From Henriciella sp. (lineage in GTDB: Bacteria; Pseudomonadota; Alphaproteobacteria; Caulobacterales; Hyphomonadaceae): 64,000 bases of DNA. Where the stretch lies: NCBI RefSeq assembly GCF_029937755.1, contig NZ_JAPYPG010000005.1:220316-284315 (forward strand), read 5' to 3'. Shown piece by piece: positions 35,774-46,059 of this stretch (position 1 is the first letter of the stretch; each line of letters opens with the position of its first letter). The notes below the pieces were generated by a model. The model had not been told where the DNA came from. It did no database searches and worked only from the letters and a program-made list of their open reading frames with translations. The position numbers and the translations under genes were made by a program.

Positions 35774-36925
35774 ATGACTCTTTTTGATTTTTCCCTAGGC
35801 GAAACGGCGGACATGATCCGCGAAACCTGCGCGCGGTTTGCCCAAGACCGACTGGCACCGATTGCCCCGGAACTTGACCAGACCGACGAGTGCCCACGGT
35901 GGATCTGGGCGGAAATGGGCGAACTCGGCCTGCACGGGATAACCGTTGAAGAAGCTGACGGCGGACTTGGACTTGGCTACCTGCATCATGTCGTAGCCAT
36001 GGAAGAGATATCCAGGGCGTCCGCCTCCATTGGCCTCTCCTATGGCGCTCATTCCAACCTTTGCATCAACCAGATCCGGCGCTGGGCCAGTGCGGACCAG
36101 AAAACCCGCTACCTGCCAAGGCTGGTAAGTGGCGAACATGTCGGCGCGCTTGCAATGTCGGAAGTGGGGGCCGGCTCTGATGTCATGAGCATGACGCTAA
36201 AAGCCGAAAAAGCTGATGGTGGGTTTGTTCTGAACGGCAGCAAATTCTGGATAACCAACGGCCCCATCGCCGATACGGTGGTAATCTACGCCAAAACCGA
36301 TCCGTCGGCGGCTTCAAAGGGGCTGACGACGTTTCTTGTTGAGAAGGAATTTGACGGATTTTCCGTTGCCAGAAAACTCGACAAGATGGGGATGCGGGGA
36401 TCCTACACCGGAGAACTGGTCTTCCAGGACTGTTTTGTCCCCGACGCGAATGTCATGGGCGACATCGGCCAAGGCGCGGCGATCTTGATGAGCGGCCTCG
36501 ACTATGAGCGCACAGTGCTGTCCGGCGGACCGATCGGCATCATGCAGGCCTGCATTGATACGGTCCTTCCCTATGCCCGCGAACGAAAACAATTCGGCCA
36601 GCCCATCGGAAATTTTCAGCTCATGCAGGCCAAACTTGCCGACATGTATGTCGCACTCAACTCCGCAAGGGCTTATGTCTACGCCGTCGCCCAAGCCTGT
36701 GACGAAGGCCGAACCACCCGATTCGACGCGGCCGGAGCCATTCTGATGGCGAGCGAGAGCGCAGTACGGACCTCGATGGAGGCCATTCAAGCGCTAGGCG
36801 GCGCAGGCTACACAAAGGAATGGCCCGTCGAGCGATTTGCCCGGGATGCAAAGCTGTATGACATTGGCGCAGGAACGAACGAGATCCGCCGCTTCCTCAT
36901 TGGCCGGGAGCTCATGAAAGGATGA
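35774..36925 (+). CDS. ivd: Isovaleryl-CoA dehydrogenase
   Basis: FAD enzyme oxidising isovaleryl-CoA to 3-methylcrotonyl-CoA, the first leucine-specific step after the branched-chain oxoacid dehydrogenase. 383 residues. The block [14 protein letters not shown] and the FAD-binding [18 protein letters not shown] are typical. Glu245 in [16 protein letters not shown] is the catalytic base at the isovaleryl-specific position in helix G, which distinguishes it from short-chain dehydrogenases. The C-terminus has [15 protein letters not shown] and [15 protein letters not shown] at 35774 has GGAAGGGA upstream and is preferred over 35756. It heads a five-gene operon. Confidence 0.92.
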   Translation: MTLFDFSLGETADMIRETCARFAQDRLAPIAPELDQTDECPRWIWAEMGELGLHGITVEEADGGLGLGYLHHVVAMEEISRASASIGLSYGAHSNLCINQIRRWASADQKTRYLPRLVSGEHVGALAMSEVGAGSDVMSMTLKAEKADGGFVLNGSKFWITNGPIADTVVIYAKTDPSAASKGLTTFLVEKEFDGFSVARKLDKMGMRGSYTGELVFQDCFVPDANVMGDIGQGAAILMSGLDYERTVLSGGPIGIMQACIDTVLPYARERKQFGQPIGNFQLMQAKLADMYVALNSARAYVYAVAQACDEGRTTRFDAAGAILMASESAVRTSMEAIQALGGAGYTKEWPVERFARDAKLYDIGAGTNEIRRFLIGRELMKG

Positions 36926-38523
36926 GCGGTCCCACGATGAAGAGTCAGCTGAGCGCGGCCGATCCCGGCTTCGCCCACAATGACCGGAACAATCGCGCGC
37001 TTTGCCAGCGACTTCACGAGGACGTCGCCCGCACGGCACTCGGCGGAAATGAGCGTGCGCGCGAGCGACACACTTCACGTGGGAAGCTTCTGCCTCGGGA
37101 TCGTGTTCGGCACTTGCTCGATCCGGCGAGTCCGTTCCTCGAACTTTCGCAACTGGCCGCCTCCGGCATGTATGGACAAGAAATTGCCGGTGCGGGACTG
37201 ATTACCGGCATCGGCCAGGTTTCCGGTCGGTCGGTGATGATCATCGCCAATGACGCCACCGTCAAAGGTGGCACGTACTATCCGCTCACTGTCAAAAAGC
37301 ACCTCCGGGCACAGGAGGTGGCGCTCGAGAACAATCTGCCCTGCATCTACCTCGTCGACTCTGGCGGCGCAAATCTGCCCCACCAGGACGAAGTTTTCCC
37401 CGACAGGGATCATTTCGGTCGCATCTTCTACAATCAAGCCAACATGTCGGCGCGCGGCATACCGCAGATTGCCTGTGTCATGGGAAGCTGCACGGCAGGC
37501 GGTGCCTATGTGCCAGCCATGTCCGATGAATCCATAATTGTTCGCGAACAAGGCACGATTTTCCTGGCCGGCCCCCCTCTGGTCAAAGCTGCAACCGGCG
37601 AGGTGATTTCTGCCGAGGAGCTAGGCGGCGGAGATATCCATAGCCGCAAGTCGGGCGTGACTGACCATCTGGCAGAAAATGATGAACACGCCCTCACCAT
37701 CGTTCGAGACATTGTGGCAACCCTGCCCCGGAACCGGAAGGCGGACATCAATCTTCAACCGGCCCGACCTCCCCTTTATGCACCGGAAGAAATATATGGC
37801 GTCCTCCCACCCGACCTTCGGACGCCGTTCGATGTTCGGGAGATTATTGCCCGGCTGGTGGACGGCTCGCAATTTCACGAATTCAAATCACTCTACGGAA
37901 CTACGCTCGTCTGCGGATTTGCACGCATCTGGGGGATACCGGTGGCGATACTGGCAAACAATGGCGTCCTCTATTCTGAAAGCGCGCAGAAGGGCGCTCA
38001 TTTTATCGAACTCGCGTGCCAGCGCCGCATACCCCTACTTTTTCTGCAGAACATTTCCGGGTTCATGGTTGGCGGAAAGTATGAAGCCGAAGGCATAGCT
38101 AAACACGGCGCGAAACTCGTGACCGCCGTCGCGACCGCGCAGGTGCCCAAAGTCACCGTGCTGATTGGCGGAAGTTTCGGCGCTGGAAATTATGGCATGT
38201 GCGGGCGGGCATACCAGCCAAGGTTCCTCTTCACCTGGCCAAATAGCCGGATCTCGGTAATGGGTGGGGAACAGGCAGCCAGCGTCCTCGCCACGGTCCA
38301 CAGAGAAGCCGATACTTGGACACCCGAAGACGCCGAAGCGTTCAAAGCCCCGATTCGGGATAAGTACGAAACCGAAGGCAATCCCTGGTATGCAAGCGCC
38401 AGACTCTGGGATGACGGCATCATTGATCCTGCTCAGACCCGTGATGTTCTCGGCCTCGCATTTTCCGCAACTTTGAACGCTCCAATTCCCGAACGGGCAC
38501 AATTCGGCGTGTTCAGGATGTAA
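36922..38523 (+). CDS. mccB: Methylcrotonyl-CoA carboxylase, carboxyltransferase (beta) subunit
   Basis: A 533-residue carboxyltransferase that transfers CO2 from biotin to 3-methylcrotonyl-CoA, giving 3-methylglutaconyl-CoA. The N-terminal crotonase-like half contains [21 protein letters not shown] and [21 protein letters not shown]. The C-terminal half has [26 protein letters not shown] and [22 protein letters not shown], the latter typical of methylcrotonyl rather than propionyl carboxylases. It overlaps ivd by four bases (ATGA) and is four bases ahead of mccA. Confidence 0.94.
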   Translation: MSGPTMKSQLSAADPGFAHNDRNNRALCQRLHEDVARTALGGNERARERHTSRGKLLPRDRVRHLLDPASPFLELSQLAASGMYGQEIAGAGLITGIGQVSGRSVMIIANDATVKGGTYYPLTVKKHLRAQEVALENNLPCIYLVDSGGANLPHQDEVFPDRDHFGRIFYNQANMSARGIPQIACVMGSCTAGGAYVPAMSDESIIVREQGTIFLAGPPLVKAATGEVISAEELGGGDIHSRKSGVTDHLAENDEHALTIVRDIVATLPRNRKADINLQPARPPLYAPEEIYGVLPPDLRTPFDVREIIARLVDGSQFHEFKSLYGTTLVCGFARIWGIPVAILANNGVLYSESAQKGAHFIELACQRRIPLLFLQNISGFMVGGKYEAEGIAKHGAKLVTAVATAQVPKVTVLIGGSFGAGNYGMCGRAYQPRFLFTWPNSRISVMGGEQAASVLATVHREADTWTPEDAEAFKAPIRDKYETEGNPWYASARLWDDGIIDPAQTRDVLGLAFSATLNAPIPERAQFGVFRM

Positions 38524-38527
38524 TGTC

Positions 38528-40435
38528 ATGATCAAATCACTTCTTATTGCCAACCGTGGTGAGATTGCCTGCCGCGTCATTCGCACGGCTCGACGTCTCG
38601 GCATTCGAACCATCGCAGTCTATTCAGATGCAGACGCGAGCGCTCTTCATGTGAATCTGGCAGATGAGGCCGTTCATATCGGCCCCTCCCCGGCCGCAGA
38701 TAGTTATCTTGTTGGAGACCGCGTGATTGCGGCTGCGCAGCAGACAGGTGCGGAGGCGATTCATCCGGGGTACGGATTTCTATCGGAGAACGCCGATTTT
38801 GCAGCCCGGGTCATAGAGGCCGGACTCGTTTGGGTCGGCCCCCACCCGGACAGTATTCGCGCCATGGGCCTGAAGGATGCTGCCAAGAAGCTCATGCAGG
38901 ACGCTGGCGTTCCAACTACTCCAGGCTATATCGGCGACGACCAGTCTCCCAAACACCTGAAACAGCAGGCTGCCCGGATTGGGTATCCCGTTCTGATCAA
39001 GGCTGTTGCAGGCGGCGGCGGCAAGGGCATGCGCAAGGTCGATCGTGCCGAGGACTTTGAAGAGGCTCTTGCGTCCTGCCAGCGCGAAGCCACGGCATCC
39101 TTTGGCGACCAGACCGTGCTCCTCGAAAAGTGGATCACCAATCCGCGCCACATCGAAGTCCAGGTGTTCGGAGACACTCACGGCAATATAGTTCACCTGT
39201 TTGAACGCGACTGCACGCTTCAGCGCCGGCACCAAAAAGTCATTGAAGAAGCTCCCGCCCCTGGCATGGATGAAGAGACGCGTGAGGCCGTCTGCATAGC
39301 GGCCGTGAACGCTGCCCGCGCGGTCAACTATGTCGGAGCAGGTACGGTCGAGTTCATCGCCGACGGCTCCGCATCGCTGAGTGCTGACCGGATCTGGTTC
39401 ATGGAAATGAATACGCGCCTGCAGGTGGAACATCCCGTAACTGAAGAGATAACGGGGGTGGACCTCGTCGAATGGCAGCTGCGCGTTGCATCCGGTGAGC
39501 CTATCCCGCTCGCTCAATCGGACCTCCAGATCAAAGGCTGGTCGATGGAAGCGCGCCTTTACGCGGAAAACCCGGTCACAGGCTTTCTTCCTTCAACCGG
39601 TCCGCTGCGCGTGTTATCACTTCCGCACAGATCAGCACGGATCGAGAGCGGCGTCAGCGAGGGCGGTGCGGTTTCTCCTTTCTACGACCCGATGATCGCG
39701 AAATTGATCTGCACCGGTGACACCCGGGACAAGGCCCGCACGGCACTCGCCGAGGCTTGTGACGGCGTGGCTACATATCCAGTACACAATAATGCAGGGT
39801 TTCTGGCCCGGCTCTTGCGCGACGAAACCTTCGCAGCTGGTAGCGCGACCACCGGCTATATCGGTGAGCACTTGGATCGTTTGGTCGGTCGTCCCGAGCC
39901 TTCAGTTGAAGGCCTTGCGGCGGCAACGAAAACGCTGGGTGAAGCGCGATGGGCATATGATCGCTTTAGTCCTGTTTCGGGCGCCTGGGACCGTTTGACC
40001 GGATTCCGTGTCAATGGACCCGTCGACCTTGAAACTCAGATTGCAGTCGATGGAGAAATCCGAACCGCCACATTGCAGAGAGTCGAAGGGAAGCCAACCA
40101 CCCTCTTGCCAATAGACGACAATGTTCTGCTGATTGAACACGGCTGGCCATTTGAAGTGTCGCTTTCTCGACATGGTACCGGTATCGACGGAGCCAGCTC
40201 ATCCGATGGCAGCATCATTTCACCCATGCCGGGACGTATCATTTCCGTCGCCGTCAGGGACGGTGACATCGTCAAGGCCGGCCAAGCACTGGCAACCGTC
40301 GAAGCCATGAAGATGGAGCATGTTCTTCGCGCGCCATTTGATGGTGAAGTCCGGGAGCTCTCGACAACGGAAGAGGACCAAGTGATCGAAGGTAAGCTGC
40401 TGATGAAGATCGTTCAGTTGGAAGGGGAAACGTGA
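38528..40435 (+). CDS. mccA: Methylcrotonyl-CoA carboxylase, biotin-containing (alpha) subunit
   Basis: A 635-residue subunit with biotin carboxylase (about 1-450) and a C-terminal biotin carrier. The ATP-grasp glycine loop is KAVAGGGGKGMRKV, and the substrate part has EMNTRLQVEHPVTEEITGVDLVEWQ. The biotinylated lysine is Lys595 in VEAMKMEH. A BT-type linker domain lies between them. Together with the beta subunit it forms the carboxylase of leucine breakdown. Its stop overlaps the MaoC gene start (GTGATG). Confidence 0.94.
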   Translation: MIKSLLIANRGEIACRVIRTARRLGIRTIAVYSDADASALHVNLADEAVHIGPSPAADSYLVGDRVIAAAQQTGAEAIHPGYGFLSENADFAARVIEAGLVWVGPHPDSIRAMGLKDAAKKLMQDAGVPTTPGYIGDDQSPKHLKQQAARIGYPVLIKAVAGGGGKGMRKVDRAEDFEEALASCQREATASFGDQTVLLEKWITNPRHIEVQVFGDTHGNIVHLFERDCTLQRRHQKVIEEAPAPGMDEETREAVCIAAVNAARAVNYVGAGTVEFIADGSASLSADRIWFMEMNTRLQVEHPVTEEITGVDLVEWQLRVASGEPIPLAQSDLQIKGWSMEARLYAENPVTGFLPSTGPLRVLSLPHRSARIESGVSEGGAVSPFYDPMIAKLICTGDTRDKARTALAEACDGVATYPVHNNAGFLARLLRDETFAAGSATTGYIGEHLDRLVGRPEPSVEGLAAATKTLGEARWAYDRFSPVSGAWDRLTGFRVNGPVDLETQIAVDGEIRTATLQRVEGKPTTLLPIDDNVLLIEHGWPFEVSLSRHGTGIDGASSSDGSIISPMPGRIISVAVRDGDIVKAGQALATVEAMKMEHVLRAPFDGEVRELSTTEEDQVIEGKLLMKIVQLEGET

Positions 40436-40887
40436 TGGCCGGCCGATATTATGATGACTGGACGATCGGTGACACGATCGTTCATGACCTCGAACGGACT
40501 GTAACCGAGGCCGACAATCTGACCATATGCACAATGACCCATAATCCGCAGCCCTTGCATCTCAGCCGGGCTTATGCAGAGACGACCGAGTTCGGACAGA
40601 TTGTCGTGAATGGCATATTCACCTTCGGTCTGATGGTGGGCGTGTCCGTCGGCGAAACGACACTCGGCACGCTCGTGGCCAATCTCGGCTACGACAAGCT
40701 GGTAATGCCAGCGCCGGTTTTCATCGGCGACACACTTCGTGCCCGGACTGAAATTATCGCACTACGCGAAAGCAAATCCCGTCCCGATGCCGGGATCATT
40801 ACTTTTGGTCACAAGATGTTCAATCAGCGCGACAAGCTTGTTTGCGAAAGCCTGCGCATGGCGCTCATCCTAAAAAGGCCAGTTTGA
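40435..40887 (+). CDS. MaoC-family hydratase of the leucine operon
   Basis: A 150-residue single-hotdog hydratase. The usual catalytic D-x-N-P-x-H block reads MTHNPQPLHLSRAYAETTEFG, the form seen in mesaconyl/itaconyl-CoA-type hydratases, with the Asp position changed and the His kept. By position it should hydrate 3-methylglutaconyl-CoA to HMG-CoA in place of the crotonase-type LiuC, which is absent. An itaconyl- or mesaconyl-CoA role is equally possible from sequence. ATG at 40435 has GGAAGGGG upstream. Confidence 0.8.
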   Translation: MAGRYYDDWTIGDTIVHDLERTVTEADNLTICTMTHNPQPLHLSRAYAETTEFGQIVVNGIFTFGLMVGVSVGETTLGTLVANLGYDKLVMPAPVFIGDTLRARTEIIALRESKSRPDAGIITFGHKMFNQRDKLVCESLRMALILKRPV

Positions 40888-40889
40888 TA

Positions 40890-41711
40890 ATGCGCTCCCT
40901 TCTCTTTGTTCCTGGTGACCGGCCGGACCGGTTCTCCAAAGCCATTGCGAGTGGGGCTGATGCGCTGATCCTGGATTTAGAGGATTCAGTCAGTCTCGGC
41001 CGCAAGACCCACGCCCGACAGGCAATTTCCGAATTCACCTCAATTGAGCAGGGTTTGCCCGTCTTTGTGCGCGTCAATCCGCTGACATCTCGTCTTCTGG
41101 AAGAAGATCTTCAAGCGATCACAGACTCACGGATCACCGGCCTTGTTCTTCCCAAGTGCGAGTCTGGAAGCGATGTTCAGATGCTGAGCTCGCAATCGGG
41201 GAGACCCGATTTGAAGATCCTGCCCGTTACAACAGAAACCCCGAAAGCGGTGTTTGGCCTGAGCTCGTATGCAAACTCTGCGTCAACCCTTGCAGGGTTG
41301 ACTTGGGGGGCCGAAGATCTGCCGGTCGCCATTGGCGCTTCAAGCTCGCGGGAAGACAACGGAACCTATACCCCACCCTATGAACTGGTTCGCAGCCTGA
41401 CCCTGTTCGGCGCACATGCTGCTGAGGTGCCGGCAATTGAAACCGTATTTCCAGACATCCGGAACCTGGACGCTTTGGCAGCCTATGCATCGCGTGGACG
41501 ACGCGACGGTTTCAGCGGGATGATGGCCATCCACCCGGCGCAGATAACCGTGATCAATGACGCCTTTACGCCTTCCGCCGACGAGATTGCACATGCCCGG
41601 AAAATCGTTGCCGCATTCGCTGCAGATCCTGATGCTGGTGCATTGCAACTCGACGGGATGATGATCGACGCACCGCATCTCAAGCAAGCCAGACGCCTAT
41701 TGTCGCTTTGA
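40890..41711 (+). CDS. HpcH/HpaI-family CoA-ester lyase (CitE-like)
   Basis: A 273-residue TIM-barrel lyase. MRSLLFVPGDRPDRFSKAI is the classical CitE-like N-terminus. ALILDLEDSV holds the metal-linked acidic residues. The end FSGMMAIHPAQITVINDAFTPS is typical of beta-hydroxyacyl-CoA lyases. The order acyl-CoA dehydrogenase, carboxylase pair, MaoC, CitE is also found in the Mycobacterium tuberculosis accA1-accD1 locus. There the CitE-like Rv2498c is described as acting in leucine catabolism and itaconate dissimilation. A similar double role is inferred here, replacing the usual HMG-CoA lyase. The internal ATG at 40890 begins the homology and is preferred. Confidence 0.85.
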   Translation: MRSLLFVPGDRPDRFSKAIASGADALILDLEDSVSLGRKTHARQAISEFTSIEQGLPVFVRVNPLTSRLLEEDLQAITDSRITGLVLPKCESGSDVQMLSSQSGRPDLKILPVTTETPKAVFGLSSYANSASTLAGLTWGAEDLPVAIGASSSREDNGTYTPPYELVRSLTLFGAHAAEVPAIETVFPDIRNLDALAAYASRGRRDGFSGMMAIHPAQITVINDAFTPSADEIAHARKIVAAFAADPDAGALQLDGMMIDAPHLKQARRLLSL

Positions 41712-41842
41712 ATTGTGAATATGTCTAATCGCCAGGTGCGCCTGAAAAGGCTCAGGGAATTATCTACAAAGCGCTACATGCAGGAAGATGAGTACCTCCC
41801 AAAACTGCCTTCTCGATTACAGAAGTTACTATGATAAAATAC

Positions 41843-42583
41843 TCAGTGAAGTCGTATCACACCTTCAAATCGCATTTTGTCTGCAACAGCCTTATGAGTA
41901 AAGAAATTTGCTATAGCCTTCGCGGGCTCGTCCACGAGCTGCATGTCCTCTCTTGGTACTTGCCGAACCATATTATCAACTCGCGCGTTTCGGATTATAG
42001 CTTGCATATCTGTATCCATCATTCCCGGCCGCACCGCGAGAACGATGAGATCCGGCCTCTCACTTGCCAAGGTCATGCTGAGACGCTCTAATCCTGCCTT
42101 GCTCGCCGCATAGGCGCTCCAGCCTTGCAATTCAGCAACTGCAGCGCCAGAAGATACGTTGATTATAATGCCCCCTGACGATAGATGCGGAAGGCTCACT
42201 CGCAGCACGTGGTAGGCGCCGATCAAATTTATCTGGATGCAATCAGCCCAGCAGGCGGGGTCGCTGTCTTGAACTTTATCAATGGGTTCAATAACACCAG
42301 CATTATTGATTACACCGCCGAGACGCTCGCCGGGCAGCAGCGCCTGGACGATATTGACCCGCAGAGCATCCCAATTGGCGACATCTGCAACTATGGTGCG
42401 GACCTGACGTCCCCAAATAGGTTCGATATCGGCGCGAGTGCTGGCGAGATTAGCGCAAGAACGTCCTAGCAGTAGTGGCTCAACCCCGCCTTTTGCCAAT
42501 GCCCTTGCGGTAGCAGCACCTAGCCCTTTTCCGGCGCCAGTAACAAGTACGGGACCACTAGTAACTATTTCGTCAGTTTGCAC
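41843..42583 (-). CDS. Short-chain dehydrogenase/reductase (SDR)
   Basis: A 246-residue classical SDR. The nucleotide motif TGAGKGLG covers residues 15-22, NNAG lies at 93-96, and the catalytic Ser144/145, Tyr158 and Lys162 (YAASK) are intact. The start is GTG at 42583 behind GGAAATGAC. It lies 218 bases downstream of the P450 gene in the same direction and may be the last member of the catabolic cluster, oxidising an alcohol made by a hydroxylase. The substrate is unknown. Confidence 0.85.
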   Translation of the reverse strand: MQTDEIVTSGPVLVTGAGKGLGAATARALAKGGVEPLLLGRSCANLASTRADIEPIWGRQVRTIVADVANWDALRVNIVQALLPGERLGGVINNAGVIEPIDKVQDSDPACWADCIQINLIGAYHVLRVSLPHLSSGGIIINVSSGAAVAELQGWSAYAASKAGLERLSMTLASERPDLIVLAVRPGMMDTDMQAIIRNARVDNMVRQVPREDMQLVDEPAKAIANFFTHKAVADKMRFEGVIRLH

Positions 42584-42801
42584 GTCATTTCCAGTTCAGT
42601 AACTACGGGATTTAGGGATAAGTTTCTAAGCGGGGTTGCGATGAACTAAAGAGTTAGAAATTTCCTTGGCTTTGGTGCCAACCTTCATGTTGGCTATCTC
42701 CCGGTTATGTGAAAAATCCATGTAAAAATTCGAACGGATTCCCTTGTGGCAGAGCCAATCTCTACTGCACACGTTTAGTCAAGCTGTGTGTTGTGGGACC
42801 C

Positions 42802-44031
42802 TCAGCGAATGAGCATCGGAAGGGAGTTGATCTTCATCTCACCGACTGCGCCGCCATATGTAGGCACCATATCTGTATCCTTCAAACGCGCATCAGGGAA
42901 TCGGGAAATCAGCCTCTCAAGGGCGATCCGGATTGCCAGTCTGGCGACCCGAAACCCCACGCAATGATGCGGTCCCGTACCGAACACGATGTTACGCCCT
43001 CCTCGATGGATATCGAATCGTAGTGGGTCAGGATAAACTGTTGGATCGTAGTGCGCGGCCTGCGGACATACCCTAACGATCATTCCCTTTGAGACGGGGG
43101 TGCCTCCAATGACCGTATCTTGCAAAGCAAATCGAGGAAACGTTAAGTAGCCACCCGTTTGCCAACGCTGACACTCATCCATAGCTGATGGAATCAAGGA
43201 CTTGTCCATCTTCAATTGCCCAACAGCTTCAGGATGGAGATAAAGCGCGTAAAGCGTGTTTGTAAAAGAGACAGTCGTGGCTGAAAGCGCACCGGCACAT
43301 ATGGTAAAAATCTGGTCAAACAATTCCTGATCGCTAAGTTTCCCGGATTCGTCTCGCGCATGTATCAGGTTTGAAATTAGATCCTCTTTGGGGCGTTGGC
43401 GCCGTTCCGCGATCATTTCATTAATCAAAGACTGCGCCTCGATGAATGCATCAACGCAATCCTGTGGGAATCCTTCGTTCGTATCGGCGTATGTCACTTT
43501 CGGAATGGCATCATGCATACGCAGAAAGACCTGCTTCTGATCCTCCGTCAGGTTTAGCATGACGGTCAAAAGCGTTTCGACAATCAAATGACTTGCATAC
43601 TGCTTCACCGCATCGAACTCTTGGCCCTCACGCTGGATCTCATCGAGCAGTAACTCTACAGACTGGGCGATTCCACCTTCCAGAGCCGCAGCTGCACGCG
43701 GAGAGAATGCAGGGCCCATCAGCCGCCTAATGCGCATATGCTTTTCGCCATCCATCTGAGCTAACACCTGTACTCCCATGAATTTGTCAAAAACTTCAAA
43801 TCCGGGACCTTTTGGAAGTTCCGTAGAAAACCTGTCAGTGTCTTGGTAAACACTATTAACGTCTGCATACCGGCCGCAAATAACGATGACATGCCCTCCC
43901 GACCGGACATAAAACGGGTCCATGGTCGCCCATCCGGCGGCAAGTTGTTGCATATTTGCTTTGGTTTTTGCGCTGCCTAAATCGATGTCTATCAATTTCT
44001 CAGCGTCCAAATTCAGGTTGTCAGTCAACAT
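42802..44031 (-). CDS. Cytochrome P450
   Basis: A 409-residue soluble bacterial P450. The I-helix oxygen-binding stretch is AGALSATTVSFTN. The ExxR motif is present as DECQR. The heme ligand is Cys357 in FGTGPHHCVGFRVARLA. It would hydroxylate a hydrophobic substrate using ferredoxin and ferredoxin reductase, which are not encoded nearby. Thirteen bases separate it from the acetoacetyl-CoA synthetase gene, and AAAGGA precedes the start, so it belongs to the same operon. Confidence 0.92.
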   Translation of the reverse strand: MLTDNLNLDAEKLIDIDLGSAKTKANMQQLAAGWATMDPFYVRSGGHVIVICGRYADVNSVYQDTDRFSTELPKGPGFEVFDKFMGVQVLAQMDGEKHMRIRRLMGPAFSPRAAAALEGGIAQSVELLLDEIQREGQEFDAVKQYASHLIVETLLTVMLNLTEDQKQVFLRMHDAIPKVTYADTNEGFPQDCVDAFIEAQSLINEMIAERRQRPKEDLISNLIHARDESGKLSDQELFDQIFTICAGALSATTVSFTNTLYALYLHPEAVGQLKMDKSLIPSAMDECQRWQTGGYLTFPRFALQDTVIGGTPVSKGMIVRVCPQAAHYDPTVYPDPLRFDIHRGGRNIVFGTGPHHCVGFRVARLAIRIALERLISRFPDARLKDTDMVPTYGGAVGEMKINSLPMLIR

Positions 44032-44043
44032 GATAGTCCTTTC

Positions 44044-46059
44044 TCAGATGGGCTTCAGCGCTTCAATTTCTTGTGCAGCGAGGGTTTTGAACCAATCCAG
44101 GGAGCCTGGATTGGTCATTGAAGCGGGGCTGGCCACTGTGTCAGGGTCAGCACCAGAAAACAGTCGCTTTACCGGCACTTCCATTTTTTTTCCGGTTGTT
44201 GTGTAGGGAATTTCGGGCACGCGATGCACCGCGTCCGGGGCATGGCGAGGACTCGCTTCAGATCGCAGATGTCTGATGATCTCGCCGCGTAGCGTCTCAT
44301 CGAGGTCGCGACCGACTGCAAGCTTTACAAAAAGCACCATCCAATCACGGCCTTCCCCAACCTCATAGCAAATGGCTAGACTGTCTTCGATGCCGGGTAT
44401 ACGATTGACAATATTATAGATTTCGGCCGTGCCAACGCGGACTCCATAGCGGTTGAGTGTAGCGTCCGACCTTCCATACACGTAAGCACCACCATGGCAG
44501 TTTATCTTCGCGATATCGCCGTGTCGCCATACTCCAGAAAAATGATTGAAATAGGCGTCCCGGTAACGCTGGTCGCCTCGGTCGTTCCAGAAAAACAGGG
44601 GCGCGGATGGAAATGCGTTCGTCACCACTAACTCGCCGACCCGATCAGTTACCGGTTCGCCCGACTCATTCCAGACTTGGACATTCAGACCAAGCGCTTT
44701 CCCTTGCATTTCGGCGGCTCGGACAGGTTTAATCGGTACTCCCGCGAACAGGGAACTACAGATTTCCGTCCCGCCTGATTGCGACGTCACCCAGAGATCG
44801 CGCGATACGTTGTCATAGATCCATTCAAACGTTTCAGGTGTCGAAGGCGCGCCACCAACCATGACGGTATCAATTGATGAAAGATCATAGTCCCTTTCCG
44901 GAACAATTCCGCCCTTTTTCATATTGCTAACGAGCGTCGGACTTACGCCAAAAAGAGTTGAATGGCTTTGTTCTGCAAGGCTCCAAAGTGTTCCCAGGCC
45001 ATCGTGAACCGGACTTCCGTCATATAGAACAGCAGACGCACCCGTGATGAGCGCTGACACCACTGAATTCCACATCATCCAGCCCGTCGTAGTGTAAAAG
45101 AACATACGTTTTCCCGGACCCATATTGCAATGAAAGCTCATTACCTTGAGATGCTCGACGATCATGCCTGCATGACCGTGCACAATGGCTTTCGGCAGGC
45201 CTGTGGTCCCAGATGAAAATAGAATCCATAGAGGGTGGTCCGGCGGAACGCGCGTATACTTAAAATCCTCGCGGGCGATCGGTGTACCCGCTAGCAAACT
45301 CTCAAAAGATTGGGAAGGAACCGGCAAATCTTCCGCCTCTAGGCCGATGTACGAAAGCGTGATGGCGTGCTTGAGGTTCGGGAGTCGTTTAGCGATTTCC
45401 TTCGATTCGGAGCGGCGATCGAAAATCTTGCCATTGAAAGTGTAGCCGTCTGTAAAGAATGCCAGCTTAGGATTGATCTGCTCAAACCGGTCAAGAACGG
45501 CCTGTGTGCCAAACTCTGGTGCGGCCGAGGACCAGATAGCGCCGATCGCCGTCGTGGCCATCATGGCAATTACTGTTTCTGGCACATTTGGCATATAGGA
45601 CACGACCCGGTCGCCTGGTCCTATACCGAGCTGCCGTAAGGCTGTTGCGGCTTTTCGCACAGCGGCGCCGAGCTGCTGCCAGCTCAATCGGTCAAGCGGT
45701 CGGATTTCGGTAGCGTGACACAAGGCGGTCTCATTCGCCTCGGCGACGACTTCATGGCGCAGAAGGTGTTCAGCATAGTTCGTAAGCGAGCCTTCGAACC
45801 ATCGAGCCTTGAACATCTCGCCCGGCGTCACGACCCCGCAATATTTGCCCTCCGAGATGACGTCAAAATACTCCCAGATTGTCCGCCAGAACCTGTCCGC
45901 CTCTTCAACAGACCACACCCAAAGGTCCTCATACTCAGAAAACTCCAATCCATGTCTGGCCGCGAGCCAGTTCATGAATTTGGCTATTTGTGTTGACTGA
46001 GCGAACCCTTTTCGAGGCCGCCAGAGCTCGTCGCCTTCCTTCAGAACACTGTCAATCAT
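44044..46059 (-). CDS. Acetoacetyl-CoA synthetase (ANL superfamily)
   Basis: A 671-residue adenylate-forming enzyme that would activate acetoacetate with ATP and CoA. The N-terminal ACS domain has GVVTPGEMFKARWFEGSLTNYAEHLL. The P-loop-like motif is LFSSGTTGLPKAIVHGHAG. The core has YTTTGWMMWNSVVSAL, and a C-terminal acyl-lysine region is TTTGKKMEVPVKRL. Length and the GVVTPG block favour acetoacetyl-CoA over acetyl-CoA synthetase. The start is taken as ATG at 46059, overlapping the MFS stop. Acetoacetate could come from the hydrolase of this operon or from leucine breakdown. Confidence 0.85.
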   Translation of the reverse strand: MIDSVLKEGDELWRPRKGFAQSTQIAKFMNWLAARHGLEFSEYEDLWVWSVEEADRFWRTIWEYFDVISEGKYCGVVTPGEMFKARWFEGSLTNYAEHLLRHEVVAEANETALCHATEIRPLDRLSWQQLGAAVRKAATALRQLGIGPGDRVVSYMPNVPETVIAMMATTAIGAIWSSAAPEFGTQAVLDRFEQINPKLAFFTDGYTFNGKIFDRRSESKEIAKRLPNLKHAITLSYIGLEAEDLPVPSQSFESLLAGTPIAREDFKYTRVPPDHPLWILFSSGTTGLPKAIVHGHAGMIVEHLKVMSFHCNMGPGKRMFFYTTTGWMMWNSVVSALITGASAVLYDGSPVHDGLGTLWSLAEQSHSTLFGVSPTLVSNMKKGGIVPERDYDLSSIDTVMVGGAPSTPETFEWIYDNVSRDLWVTSQSGGTEICSSLFAGVPIKPVRAAEMQGKALGLNVQVWNESGEPVTDRVGELVVTNAFPSAPLFFWNDRGDQRYRDAYFNHFSGVWRHGDIAKINCHGGAYVYGRSDATLNRYGVRVGTAEIYNIVNRIPGIEDSLAICYEVGEGRDWMVLFVKLAVGRDLDETLRGEIIRHLRSEASPRHAPDAVHRVPEIPYTTTGKKMEVPVKRLFSGADPDTVASPASMTNPGSLDWFKTLAAQEIEALKPI

